Source: Caenorhabditis elegans | Lineage: Eukaryota > Nematoda > Chromadorea > Rhabditida > Rhabditidae | NCBI RefSeq assembly: GCF_000002985.6 | Contig: NC_003280.10 | Location: 5,390,501 to 5,454,500, forward strand | Direction of reading: 5' to 3' | Length of the DNA stretch: 64,000 bases | Notes under the pieces: model-generated | Database searches by the model: none | What the model saw: only the letters and a program-made list of their open reading frames with translations | Told to the model about the DNA's origin: nothing | Shown: piece by piece, positions 33,737 through 46,376 of the stretch | Numbering within the stretch: the stretch's first letter is position 1 | How the letters are laid out: every line of letters begins with the position of its first letter | Made by a program: the position numbers and the translations under genes

Positions 33737-35218
33737 TTAATGTTGTACAGATGATTCTTGTTGATGTGGATCCATTATCAGTGACTGATTTGGAGATTCT
33801 GGCTGCACCATTTCAATAGAACCAACATCGGAGAGGACGTCATCATCGTCTTTCCAGACGTCTTCATTCAAAAAGTGTTTTACCACTTTTTGGCGCATCA
33901 TTTCCATTTTGGAAGATGCTTCTAAAATAGAAGATCCAAGTTCCGACACGGATCCTTCTCCAAGAGTCTGAAATTTGTATATTTTATTTTGAAAATTTCA
34001 AATTAATTGTTGTACCTTGGCGCTCAACGCCAATGTGACACTGTCTAGAACGATTCCAATTACAGCTACACTGTGAAGAACTCCTTTGACAAGAGAAGAG
34101 GAGAGGCGACCCTGGAAAATAAATAATATTGATGAAAAAAATAATAAAAAGAGCTTACCATCGAAGTAATTGCAAATCTAGTTCCAATTCCAGTTATTCC
34201 AGTAACTGATCCACCGAACACAGTTTTCAGCTTATTTTCAATGTCCCCGTCGTTTTTGAAATGTTTAAAGAATTCCTCATCTTCAACAATTTTCCGAACA
34301 GCTTCCATAAGTTCTTCTCTTGATTTCAGAAGTTCTTCAAAAAGTACACCGTCTTCTGCAATCATTGCAGCTACTTCTTTGTGCTGCCCTTTTGTATGAA
34401 AAAATTTCGTGATGCCTGTCGCCAAATTGGAAACTCCTGAAGCTGTTCCAACGATGAGACCAGCAATTGCAACTGGTGGCATCAAGATAAGTCCTCCAAT
34501 AACTGCAATTCCAGATGCAATACCAACGGTACTTCCGACAGCTGTTGAAATTGCACATCCTTTCTCCCAATTATCCAGCTGAAATTAAAAATTTTAAAAT
34601 TCATTTTGATTAAAATCTCGCATTAAAGTACATACCTTCTCAGCAATTCCTTCCATTTGTCTGACAATTTTTCTTCGATTATTGCTCCATTTGTCCAATA
34701 AAAACTGTGTACGCAATGCTGTTTCACTCAATTCTTTTGACATTGACCTTGGAATCTAAATTCATTAATAATTATATTACGAAGACGGGAATTTTTTGTG
34801 GAAAGATGCGGTACCCGGTCTCGATACGACAATTTTTGTTAAATACAACCGGATGTGCGCCTTTAAAGAGTACAGTAGGTTCGAAGTATAGTGGCTTGGA
34901 ATTTTCATCGACTTTTCATAGTTTTCTCGCAATTTTTTGAAAATGTTTGTGTTTTCATTGTTTTAGTTTATTGAAAACAATTTTTTTAGGGAAAAAAACA
35001 ATGAAAAGTCGAGTAAAAATCCGCAGCAGCAAAAGTTTGAAATTACAGTACTCTTTAAAGGCGCACACCCGCTGGAATTTTACAAAATACCCAGTACCGT
35101 ATTATTGAAACTTTAAAAAAAATCTTACAAATAGCAAGCTTTCCAATGAATCGTAAATTGGAACTCCGTTGTCTTCCGACTGAGAACCTGCGTCGTCGTG
35201 ATCATCTTTGATCTGCAT
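33737..35218 (-). CDS. Apolipoprotein-L-like protein 2 (tandem pair)
   Basis: Five phase-0 exons (35218-35129, 34755-34636, 34578-34159, 34111-34016, 33967-33737) sum to 957 nt, 318 residues. The three middle exons are exactly 120, 420 and 96 nt, as in the neighbouring paralogue, showing tandem duplication. The hydrophobic hairpin (IASGIAVIGGLILMPPVAIAG) and VIGIVLDSVTLALSAK segment are conserved. Unlike its neighbour it has an acidic, Gln/Ser-rich C-terminal extension of about 40 residues including KDDDDVLSDVGSIEMV. The ATG was chosen after the TTCAG acceptor at about 35234. A foldback repeat sits in the first intron. Confidence 0.74.
34854..35067. repeat. Foldback repeat in intron 1 of ApoL-like gene 2
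   Basis: 24-bp inverted ends (34854-34877 and 35044-35067, one mismatch; core GTGCGCCTTTAAAGAGTAC) enclose a second inverted pair, CGACTTTTCAT near 34909 and ATGAAAAGTCG near 35000. No reading frame. The same terminal phrase occurs at 23737-23760. Confidence 0.7.
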
Positions 35219-36948
35219 CTTGTCTGATTTTATCTGAATTTTGACAAAAATGAAAACATGAGTTCATTACCAGAAAAATATTTAAAAATCGCGAAGTGTG
35301 GGAGGATTAGAAGTGAAACAGAAATCAATAAAAAATACCCTAAACTTCGAAAAATTCCAAGACGGGAAGAGCATTTTGATAGAAGGAAACAAAAGTTGGA
35401 AGACTGGGGCTAACATGTAAATTCGGAAAAATATGGATCGCGACATAAATAATTTGACGCAAAAATCAAAACAGGAAAACAAGTGACTGATGAAAAACTC
35501 CTGATTTTCCCACACTGCCCAAAAAGTCACAAGGACTGGTTTAGAAAATATGATCTAGAATTTAGTATGGTGCAATAAATAAAATAAATATCTAGAAGGG
35601 GGGAAAGCCAAAGACGGGTAAATGAAAACGACAAAAAATGTACGAAAAAAAGATAGAATCGATCGAAGAATCACATGTTTACAACCCAATGGCCTTCCCC
35701 CTCTTCTATGTCGTTCTCGGGTGCCTCCCATGACACGTTGACCCTCTCGATTAGAGAAAGAGACGACAGAGACTGTGGTGGGACAAGGCTCACTGAGTGA
35801 GAATCAAGTGATTCTAGAATGAAGAGAGAAAAAGGTGAAGACTACAGCAGCTAGTATTTTGTTCAATTTCAATGGAAGAAGTTGACTAAATTATGATGAG
35901 GAAGGCGAATAAAGGCAATATTATCACACATAGAATAAGACAGTTCCCAAGTATATTGATAAGAAAATTCAGTAGGTATGATACGAAGCGGAAATGGGAA
36001 GAATTGGGAAATAAGGCGAACGAGAGCAATTATCGATTGATGATTGGGATTTGAATCATGAAGTCGATGGAGAGCAGTAGGACGAAGTTAGCGGTCCTGA
36101 AATAAAAATGTTCAAGTTGGTTATTATAGTTATAAAAGAAGAGACCCAGACGAACACTAATACAGCTACGTATCACAATGTGACCAAACTATTACGAAAT
36201 TTCGTTAATCTACTTCGGAAATTGAAAGTAAAAAAAAATGTCTCTCGAATTAATTTTGATACTTTTATTCAGTATTTATGGGTACATATTTACGTATTAA
36301 AAACCAATTTCGGACCAAAAAACAAAGCTTGCATGGTAAACAAACGTGTTTTTTGGTCAAGTTTATCCTTGTTTGCGTTCTCGCGACGAAAATAAGAAAA
36401 TGAGCAGCTGAGAGGGTGACTTGTTTTGGTCAGGGCTCAATGCAAAGCGAATTTTCAAGTTATAGAAATTTTTTTAAATTTCCCTGAGTTAGATGCTAGT
36501 CATGACAATTTTCAACAAAAAAAAATTGAAACGCTCTTAAGGAATTTAGAAGAAAAATATAATTGTTAAAACAAAACGAAATTCGAAAAAATGAAAATAA
36601 ACTACGACACTCCGTTATTCCGGATGTGTGTGTTGTTTACAGTAAATCTACACAGCTTGCAATTACGATTTTCTCAATTTGAAGGTTTTTTTTTGAATGG
36701 AAGTTAACTTAAGTTTGTGCCCAACAAAACTGATATATGAAACATTCACAACGACAAAAGAAATTGAAAAACCCAATGACACACAACATTCAATAAAATA
36801 AAGTAAAAAAGTTTTGAAAGACCCGAAATTCAGTGAGAATACAAAAACCCATAGGTTGAAAAATAAAAGATAAAGACAAAACTAAAAGAAAACAACATTA
36901 AAAACCAATTTTACGGATGGGATAAACTCGCCGTTAAAAGCCAGGAAT
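35219..36948. other. Intergenic region, no gene seen
   Basis: About 1.7 kb between the 5' end of ApoL-like gene 2 and the 3' end of the ArfGAP gene. An acceptor-like TTTATTTCAG on the minus strand near 36099 could belong to an upstream untranslated exon, but I cannot support a gene. The open frame at 36108-36395 has no family features. Confidence 0.4.
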
Positions 36949-39067
36949 TTATGTTTTTTCTCCAGTTGCTGGAGGAGCACGCTGAATTGTGGATTATAAA
37001 CTTATTTTAATTTTTAAACTGTCTTATATTTTTTCAATACCTCCAGAAAACTTTGGAATAAAAATTTACTTACCGACATGTAAGTAGAGAATGAACTCGA
37101 CAGCGTTGACCATTTCTCAGCGACCTTTGAAGCTCCGGCACGGAAAGAATCTTTCAAATCAGACATATCAGGAACCTGAAAATTAGATTTAGAATATTTT
37201 AATTTCGATGACAGCTTCGAGCTTACTTGACTAGATTGACGTTGCTGGCTTCCGTTACCCCACAAATCTTCGGATCCAAATGAAGTCTGTCCTTCACACT
37301 TGGTCAATGCACTTCTTGTTTCACACTGAAAATATATAAAATTGTAAATTTAAAAATATTACCAATAATATAAAAACATACATCCATTTCAGGCGTTCCA
37401 AAGTACATATCACTTGAGATAGCTTTAGCATTTCCGAATTTCTTCTGAAGATCAACATCCGAAATTGGAGATGCTCCAGCAGTCAGGCGAGTCGTTGGTG
37501 CACGGGATGTTGACGAAGAGGAAGAAGATGCGGTATAGCGGGATTTTCTGGAAAAAAGTCGTAAAGTCGTGTTTTAAATTAATTTTATATAATTTCACTT
37601 ACTGCACAGGTTGCGTCTCAAATGAGTCAAAGAAATCATCTTCCTTTGTTGTTTTCTTGCTACTACTCGAAGTATAGTCTTTTGAGAAGAAATCATCCTC
37701 GTTGTTCGTACTTTTCTTTCCGTACTTATCATCAATAACCTCCCAATCGTCATCTTCTTTTGGCTGTGAAGGTTTCTTGAACGTAAGAACATCATCCTGT
37801 TTAATAGATCGAATACCACCAGCGACTGAATGAGCGGCACGGGATCTACCGACACCTCCCATTCCGAGACGATCGACTGAAGCGGCTTTTGTAGGATCTT
37901 TTGCAACCTTTGCCTGAAAAATATTAACTTTAAAAACCAATGTCATTTGTTTGAAATCCTACCTCCATTTGCTTTCTTTGAGCATCAATATCTTGCATGG
38001 CAAATTTGGCACTGAGCTTTTGCAATGCAGCGGCATCATCGGATTTTTTCTTACCATCAAGCTCTGTTTGATAAGCAAGCTTGTTCGCAGCAACTTCGGC
38101 GGCCGTCTGTCTCTCTTTTTCAGCAGCTCTTTGCTCAATTTCATCAAAATTAATCCGCACTTTTTGAGCTCCGAGAGCATTTTTCTTGGCGCCGAGAGTG
38201 GCTTTCTTGATTGGTTTTTTAAGAATCACGGAAACTGGAGCAGAGGTAGGAACAGCGACGGAAGAGTCGAGATGATCAACGCTTGGACCGTGAGTAGAGT
38301 CTTCAGATTTGTGATCAGCAATATATGCATCAGAAGACAAGGAAGTAGCAGATGCAGAAGTGTGACCGAAATCTTGAGCGAAGAAATCTTCTTCCTCCTG
38401 AAATAAATAAATAAAGACGAGTATGAAAACAGTCAAACTCACAGCTGGCTTTTCCTCTGCATGAGTTACTGTATCAATAATCAATTGAGTCCCGAATTTT
38501 CGCTGGGCTTCCTGGCACAGGGTTGAGAGCTTATCTCTATACATCTGAGCCGCTCGACTTTTGTATTTTTGTTGAGCTTCAGTGGTATTGCAGCCATGCG
38601 CTTTGAAGAATTGATTCTGCAAAAAAAATGAATTCAACAGTTGTGTTTCATATCGAATAAACTAACCGCATTTCCATTTCCTCCGAGTTGCATGGCTCTC
38701 AACTGAAGCCAAGTCCAATTTGTATCCAAATTGGTGGAACGGACGAACGTGAGGTGAACACCGAGGTTACGATGAACAGCAGAACAATCAATACAGAGAA
38801 ATACACCTGAAAAATGTTTAATGAGTGATTAGAATTATTTGAAATACGAACCATATGTGACAGTGCACCAGGTGGGGTTCCTCGCACCACAGTCGAAGCA
38901 GAGCTGAAAAAATACGTTTTTGTTTTTTATTTATTTTCAAGATAATATATATTTAGATTTTTCAATCAACAGCAAAATGAAAATCTTACTTTGTTCGGTG
39001 GGAGAGCTCTCATTTTTCTCATTGCTGTCTGCAAATCAACTTTGGAAGGCCCATTTTCGTCGGACAT
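36949..39067 (-). CDS. ArfGAP2/3-type Arf GTPase-activating protein
   Basis: Ten exons (39067-38990, 38903-38852, 38806-38667, 38616-38443, 38397-37963, 37913-37603, 37547-37382, 37325-37227, 37175-37074, 36981-36949) sum to 1590 nt, 529 residues. The N-terminal ArfGAP domain has the CX2CX16CX2C zinc finger ([12 protein letters not shown] ... CIDC) and the catalytic-arginine phrase [13 protein letters not shown]. Downstream are coiled coil and repeated acidic DDFF/EDDFFS motifs, then amphipathic segments, as in ArfGAP2/3, which act with COPI coatomer on Golgi membranes. The start ATG is 5 nt after a TTTTTCAG acceptor. Confidence 0.93.
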
Positions 39068-39709
39068 TTTGCCTGAAAAATGAAATCAATAACTTGGGTA
39101 CACATGTTTGCAAAGATTGGGGGAAAAGCTGTCAAATGGCTGTACGCGAACATAAAATCAATGAAAAGAAACCGGTTTCTGCCAAATTAGAGAAAAAAAT
39201 CGGCGTTCAACGCTTAGTGGATCAGGAAGTTGTTGCACTGATAAGAGATGATGGTCAATGATTTCTACATAAGAATTGGTGAAAAAATTAACTGAAAACT
39301 ATCGATTAAGCCATTTTCAACGTTGGTTTGTAGTCTTTCAGTTGCGCCGGCTTCACATAATTTTAGCGAGTTACACGTCGAAAGTACGCAAACACCGCGC
39401 TGCGGACTTTGCACGGAATTTCACGAGCATTTCGAGGAAATGAATTAATTTATTTCAGAAAGAAAGTTTCTCTATTTAAGTGAAACACAGGTGTCTATAA
39501 CAGCTAGTGATTGTAGATGACCATACATTTTAAAGCATAATTTTGAAACTAAAGTTATAAATGCCTCACTTTCTGATTAGTCCACAATGCTCTGCTTAAA
39601 ATGTGAAATAACATTATAAATATTATACTTCGACCTTTGGTTGAAACGTGAAACGACCAGACCGACTGTGGACGGAAAAATTACCTCAAAAAATGTATTT
39701 TCAAAAAAT
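39068..39709. promoter_or_regulatory. Divergent promoter of the ArfGAP and membrane-protein genes
   Basis: About 640 nt between oppositely pointing genes. It contains a GC-richer patch near 39380-39430 (CACCGCGCTGCGGAC). A plus-strand frame at 38920-39261 overlaps the ArfGAP first exon and has no independent support. Confidence 0.4.
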
Positions 39710-40922
39710 ATGGTAGTTACACCACGTAAACGTGCATCAAAATCAGTGGATAAATCAGTTGGTCACTCTCTCGAAGAAACCGAATTGGAAGATGTTGAAG
39801 ATGAGGTAAACCATTATTCGAGAAGCAATTGAATAAAAGAACCTATGCCTTTATTGAAGCAAAGTGCAATTTAAGAGTGAGCTCAAATAACATGTTTCTG
39901 AGAGTAATTGATTTCTTCCAGCTACATCTTCGTTGGTATTCAGTTGGTCTCATATTTTTCAGCTTCATTCCCATATACTACTCGATAATGTTAGTAGCTT
40001 ATTTGAGCCTAAAAGCCTAATCAGTTTGATCAAATTTGAGAGTTTGTCAGCCTCAGCAATTCAAGATCGATGGATTTGAGCTTATAAATCCGGTATTCAA
40101 TAAACACCATTCGACGAGATCATGCACAAGTGCCACTAAATCACTACAGAATGTGAGAGATTTTCCGAATGGAATTGCAAATAAATTTTAAAAATTTCAG
40201 GGTTTAATTGCACTTTTCATATTTTACGCATTGAAAATCTACAAAAAAGTCTATCTTATCGTGCTTTATATAATTCTTATCATCCATTTTGGCTTTGAAA
40301 TAAGGAATGCGAAATCGGAAACTTCTAGGAAATATATAGGTGAGCATCTAGCTTCATTATGCCTAGGCAGGCTTACTTTATTGTTGCCAAAAGATATGTG
40401 GGAGGTACCGGTTGTTGAAATAATGCTACGTTTTCAGCAATTTCTACCCGTGAAATGTTCATGTATTATGTTGAATTGCTCCTACTCTATTTTCAAAATC
40501 TGCTGCTCCTTCCTTACATCTGTGGTGGTTATTTCTTAATCAGGTATACTTAGATTCACACAAAACTTTCGAAATAAGACTACATTTCCAGACATGTGCA
40601 TCGAATCCCATCAAAAGAAGAAGTCGATCGTCAAACTCTGAAATTCAAGGAAGAAGCTCGACGCATTAAACGACTAATGATAGAAGAAGATTGGCATGTG
40701 AAGGAAGCGAATGAAGATGTAAAGAACAAAATCGAACAGGAAGGATTGAAAAGGAAAGATATGGAATTTGAAGAGCAATTGTATCATTTGAGAATTGAAA
40801 AAGTGAAGAGAAGAGAACAAGTTTTGAAACAAAAACTGGAAGAAAAGAAGGCAAAGAGAAGACAAAATGCGGAGAGAAGAAAGAAAAGAAGAGAAATTGC
40901 AATGGAACAAAGAGAACAATAA
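39710..40922 (+). CDS. Unrecognised multi-pass membrane protein with charged coiled-coil tail
   Basis: Six exons (39710-39805, 39922-39993, 40051-40152, 40201-40339, 40438-40543, 40592-40922) sum to 846 nt, 281 residues. I do not recognise the family. Visible features: a Lys/Ser-rich then acidic N-terminus (MVVTPRKRASKSV), a hydrophobic segment around SVGLIFFSFIPIYYSIM, two more hydrophobic stretches (GLIALFIFYAL and VYLIVLYIILIIHFGF), a further one (VELLLLYFQNLLLLPYICGG), then about 105 residues of highly charged Lys/Glu/Arg helix at the C-terminus. The first ATG of the chosen frame was used; an upstream exon is possible. Its 3' end is 53 nt from the convergent SRX gene. Confidence 0.6.
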
Positions 40923-40975
40923 TTTTAGTTTTATTATTTATTTTTAAATTCATATAAACTTTATTTTAAAATAAT

Positions 40976-42548
40976 TTATCCATTAACCCTAACAGAAAAT
41001 AATCGATTTGTGGTAACAATATTCTTCGAATGAGTTGCCAATGTTGTTGGTACTGCTGGTGTATCACTATTATTAACAAGCGTCTTCTTTCCAAAAACTT
41101 TCAGTCGAATTGCTTCTCGTATCGCCTCATTTATCAACACCATGACTAATCTGGAACATGGAATTGATAAAAGTTTGTAGCTTAATCTATGTAGATGTGT
41201 AGGCTATGTAGAGCATAACTGCCTGCCTACGCCAAGGTTGCGATCTACAGGTGCCTATTGCCGAAACATATGACGCCGCACAGCCCTGTTAACTACTACG
41301 ATGCGAACTTGAAATTGTCGCATCCTTTTCAACGAAACCATGACTTCATCTTACCCTTCTAAAGTTCTAGCTAAAATCCTTGAATATCCACAAACTAGAA
41401 ATTGATACCAAATTGCTGAATGAAAATTCCAAGAATATGTACTATTAAACGTATCAATTGCAATTATTAAATCTTGGCAAACACTTTGAAATAACATTTT
41501 ACGATTTCTCCGTTGTCGTGTTATATGTGTCATTGATGATATCTTGGCAGTTTTCTAGAATTTACTCATTGGCTTAAATTGCTCAACAAAGGCTTACAGC
41601 ATCAGCTACTAATTTGAAGAACACTATAATATTGAACGTGTTAGAGATGAATGACATTGAAAATGCAAAATAGGTGAAAAATGCACTAAGCCTTCCGGAG
41701 CAAGGAGTTTGCTCGGGTACCCAACTGATTACGGTGAGCTCGAAGATGAAGCTACAACCATCTGGAAATAATGATTTTAGAGAATGAATATGATAGAGTA
41801 CTAGTTCTAACCCATGAATCCTGGTATTGATATAAAAATCGATAACACAAATATTCCGGTAAGAATTACCTGAAAGTTAATATTTACTTTTTTCAAAGTT
41901 CCGGTTTGTGTGATAAAATAAAGCCTCAGATTTCGTAGGATTTCTTGTAATTTCCAAAAAAAAAACTTACTCGATTCGGAGAACATGAGTATTTTGCGTG
42001 ATACGCCTTTGGAAAATAGACAGCCATTAGCCGATTTCCAGCTAACAAAATTTGCGTGGTTGGACCTAAAAACAGAGTATTGAAATATTTTATTTTTATT
42101 TTAAATTTTATATTGCTTACTGTAAGTCCACGCAAACCATCCAATAATTTGCCCTGCAAGCACATTGTAGAAACTTGGTAGAAAATAAAAATTTCTGAAA
42201 TTAAACAATAATGCATACTTGCGTATCTTATTGAAAAATTATAGTAATCCAACTTACAGATATGTGACTGGAACTGGCCAAGCAATAAAACCCATACAAA
42301 TTATATTGTTTGCCATACTTTTAACCATGCAAACTACCAAAAAACCACTGTTAAGTTTGAATCTTGCAAATAATGAAATAGCAATTGTAAAGTTTAGAAG
42401 AAGACCAATTATAGCTGTCTAAATATTTTAATTGCAAAAAAACAAAAATGTATATTCTAGATTTTTTCTAGCGAAAAAAATTCAAAAACCTTACCAATAA
42501 CATAGAAGTTGCTGCAATTATCCTCAAATTAGTGGACGACTCCTCCAT
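40976..42548 (-). CDS. SRX-class serpentine chemoreceptor
   Basis: Eight exons (42548-42495, 42418-42258, 42194-42121, 42065-41971, 41869-41812, 41761-41598, 41554-41355, 41150-40976) sum to 981 nt, 326 residues, typical for nematode 7TM receptors. TM1 is LLNFTIAISLFARF. The segment PTTQILLAGNRLMAVYFP at the end of TM3 is the SRX equivalent of the DRY region. Later segments are ILTGIFVLSIFISIPGFM, SAFFTYFAFSMSFISNTF and an RNRKMLFQSVCQDL intracellular loop. SRX receptors are probably chemosensory GPCRs in sensory neurons. All splice junctions keep frame, so it appears intact. Confidence 0.86.
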
Positions 42549-45338
42549 AAAATACTCTCAAAGAATTGTCAAAACCTGCTCAGTCAGCTTGTTATATTTT
42601 GAATGAAAGTTTGAACCAGAGTCATGTGTGACTTTATTGGAGATTGCCAAACACCAGAATGAGCTGAAAAATGAGCCAATTTCCAGAATATTGACACGCT
42701 TTGTTTTTATTGGAGACCAGGTGAGAAGATTGGCTTGGAAAATGAAAATAGAGAAGGCGGAAAAAGACGATTGGCAGCTGATTTTTTAACGGTCAAAACC
42801 AGAAAAATGAAACAAAGAAGTAAGATCAACATCAATTTCTGTAAACTATTATGTTAGATAATATGAGATTTCAATCTCTCTCACTCTCATAAAATGAGTA
42901 AATTGTTCAAAATTACAATCAAATGCATATTTTTCGTGACAAAATATAAGGGCATTTTGTTATTTATAATCCATGATGTTTTAAAGTTATAGTCGCTATA
43001 AAAACAATATCCCATTCCTGGGAATTTGCTTCTAAATATATAAACAAACCTAATACGAGCTACATATTCTCATAAAAATTTGGAGCACTATATGCTCCAA
43101 ATTTCAAAAAAAAAAACTTTAATAATTCTAATATGAATGGCACACAATTCATTCTCTGGTATGTCCCTAAAACTGCTAATTTTAAAAAATAGTTGTTCCA
43201 TAAATTTCTTGATAGAAAAAGAGTTCAACTAACAATGTTTTTCGGAAAAATTCTTTGTTTCAAATTTGCAAAAATATGTGAAAAATGGTTCTTGCTAGGA
43301 AACTCTCTACTCTTCCTGGAAATGAAAAATACGATTACACATTCTGTTTTCTGGTTTTATGAAAAATTGAGCTAACAATTATAACATTATGATAAGAAAA
43401 TAAAGAAGTTTGTCAAAAAAAAGTGTTTTCTAACTGGATTTAGGAGTAATTGAACTATTTATTTGGGGAAATTGCGTATAAAATTTGATCGAAAAAATAA
43501 TTTACGAAAATAAATGTATTCTTATTTGGTTTTATTTATTTATCCTGATTATAAAAAATCGTGACAAAATGTGTTAGATTAACACAAAACAAAAGTTCAG
43601 AAAGAAAATAAGCAAAACACTAAAAACAATTAAATATTCGAACCCGGAATACGATATCTTAGAAAGCTCATTCAGTTTGATATTATTGCATAAAAATCCC
43701 TTTTCAACCTTTATTTTGGATTCTGAGTAAAGCAAGTTTCAATTATATATATCACATATGCGGTGAATGATTAAATGCCAAGAAAAAACACGAGTAGGAA
43801 ACCTTTAAAAAGTTCAATAGAATCAGAGAATAAATGCAAATTAACTTTGGAAGGCACGCTTTAGGTATATGAACCTGTTTAAAGCATACCTACCTACATA
43901 CCTACATACCTACCTATCTTTGCCTAATTTATCTTCAAGCTTATGTCAAGAATTGCTCCTAAATTTTTTGAAAAATATGCTTAAGGACAGGTAAACGTTC
44001 TAGACGCTTCTTAAAAAATTTTAACCTTTTGAAAAATTCTGAAAAACTCAAGTTGGGTGAAACAAGTTTCAGATTAAAAAAAATAACCAAAAAGCTTCCA
44101 GAAAGCTGCCAAAAAACAGCCACTGAATAAATTCTTGAAAGTAGTGAATAATTGTGCTGAAAAAAATTTCAAATCGAAGAAATTTAAAGAGGTGGTTTGC
44201 AGCTTAAAATTTTGCAGCGACACATCGTCAATGAGTTCTGCCAAATGAGGCATGTCTCGTTTGGAGATCTGAGAATAAGTCCAAAACCTCTCCTTATTAG
44301 TTCATTTAGACGAAAGATGAAGCTGGGTACTTTCTGACTAGACAAGTTTTCCCGACCCGAGATTCGATAGAAATAAAGAAATTTTCTGAATAATCCAATA
44401 AAGTTTGAGATTTGCGACTCAGAGTTCAATAGAAACAAATTGATAGGTTTTGTAGTGAAAATGTTAGTTATTCTTTAAAAAGTAATTTCTGGCGCTTTTT
44501 CCAAAGTTTAAAAGGGATCTTGTGATTTGCACGAGGTACTGCTAACGTCATTGTTTTTTTTTCAAAAAAAATAATACAAATTCCAAAAACTATCTTGTCG
44601 TTCTTTTAATATTATTATCAGGCCCACGCTACATGATTTTGCACTCAACAGTGCATGCTAATCGGAAATTCAAACTTTTTGTTTTTTTAGTTTTTGATTT
44701 TTTTATGTCGTGCGAGAACTTTGTGGGAACATTTTCGCTTATTTCAAAAAACATTGGAAATTTAAATTTATTCTGAAAGTTAAATAAAAAAGTTGTAAAA
44801 CAACATCGAAAGTTTACCTTTGGAAGACTGATCAAAACCATTTTTCCATTTTTGTAAGATCATTCGAAAATAAAATATTTTAGAGAAATCAAAAACATTT
44901 CTTTACAAAAAAAGTAACAGAGCAGACATGTGCCACTTAAAAGAGCTTCTGGCATTTTTGATCTTTGTTTTCTTAAAGTATAAAATTATTTGAGTTCAGG
45001 TCACAAGAAAAATTTATTTTGGGTTTCTGATTTTTTTTTTTTGAGAAAAGTACTCTATTTTGAAAATAGGTAATTTATCTAATTACCTACGAATATCTTC
45101 TGTGCCAAAAATATTTTGAATTCCAGGCACAAATATTTTCCAGATTTTTAGATAACGATCTCTGAACCAGTCCTTTGTTCATATTGTCACTTTGGATTGT
45201 AACGCCTAGATTTTTGAAGTTTTACTAAATTAATGTTTATTTCAAAATTCTATATTCACAGATAAAAACACGATACTATATTTACAAAAATCGTAGAAAC
45301 TGGTGAGATCTTTAAATTCCAGTAGAATCTTTTACCAT
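42549..45338. other. Long gene-free stretch, AT-rich
   Basis: About 2.8 kb without a supported gene. It contains a CATACCTAC tetranucleotide array at 43886-43918 and several short frames without splice context. The right part is downstream of the cysteine-rich gene; the left part should include the SRX promoter. Confidence 0.45.
43886..43918. repeat. CATACCTAC tetranucleotide array
   Basis: About eight ACCT/ACAT units in the gene-free stretch between the SRX and cysteine-rich genes. Confidence 0.7.
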
Positions 45339-46376
45339 TTAAAGCTTCTTCTTCTTCATGGCAACATAGTCGTCAGCGAGCTCCATGAACAAATTTGGAC
45401 AAGTTCCTGGAAACTCATATGAAATTAGATTTAAATGTTCTAGAATCACCAACCTTCATATTTAATTTGTGGTTGAGTTGTCATTGAATGTTGCTTGCAG
45501 ATATTGGAAAAAATGCGTCTAGAAATCATTTTGCAAGATGGGCAATCTCCATCATAACAGTGAACATTGCACCGAGTTGCAACACAAGATAATACTTTTG
45601 ATACATCTTCAGTAAGGCAATTGAAAACACAGGTTTCAAGTTTTGGGCACAGTCCAGCTGAAAATTTAGACTTACTTGTTAGTTAGATATGAGAATAAAA
45701 TATAGTTAGAGCCATGAAACTCATAAATATCAACTACCATGAATATCCAAACTTACAAGTTTTCTCTCCCTGAGCCAATGCGCTCATTTGCTCCAAAGCA
45801 TAATGACAGTGCTTGCATTGAGAGCACTCATTTCCACATTTTGCAGCAATACAAACCATGTCGAATCTAGGTAAATTTCATTTTTGGGACACTTTCAGAA
45901 TACCGCATAATATATTAATGTGTAAAAAAATTTTTTTTCGAGCCGCACGGCGTATCATTCTAATAATTTGAAAAATAACTCCTATTTATTTCAACTAAAA
46001 AATTTTGGGAAATAATTCCAAATAAAACCACAAAAATAGAGAAAAAATGTATGATGCCTTAATTATTTCCAGTAAAACCTTCTTTGATCTTCGTAAAAAT
46101 ATTCATAATAAAAGTCTTCAAAAATAAAAGTAAAAGTTTCAGCTTACTTTTCTACGAGGTTTCCAAATACCTCATCGCGTGATGATTCTGTTATGATTCT
46201 GCCTACCATTCCTGAAGCAATATATTTTTTATATCAAATCTATCAAAAAGTAAACCTCTATCCAAGCATTTCTCAACAGCACAACTGGTCATTAGGGAGC
46301 AGGAAGTGCTCGACTTTGGACTCGAACTTTCAGCGAACCCAATGCTCACGATTAATACAAAAAGATAACTGTTCAT
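45339..46376 (-). CDS. Small cysteine-rich secreted protein
   Basis: Five exons (46376-46256, 46211-46148, 45866-45757, 45657-45454, 45406-45339) sum to 567 nt, 188 residues. The start [17 protein letters not shown] gives a signal peptide. The mature chain has many cysteines in patterns such as [18 protein letters not shown] and CYDGDCPSC, suggesting a disulfide-rich extracellular fold. It ends in MKKKKL. I do not recognise the family. Confidence 0.72.
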
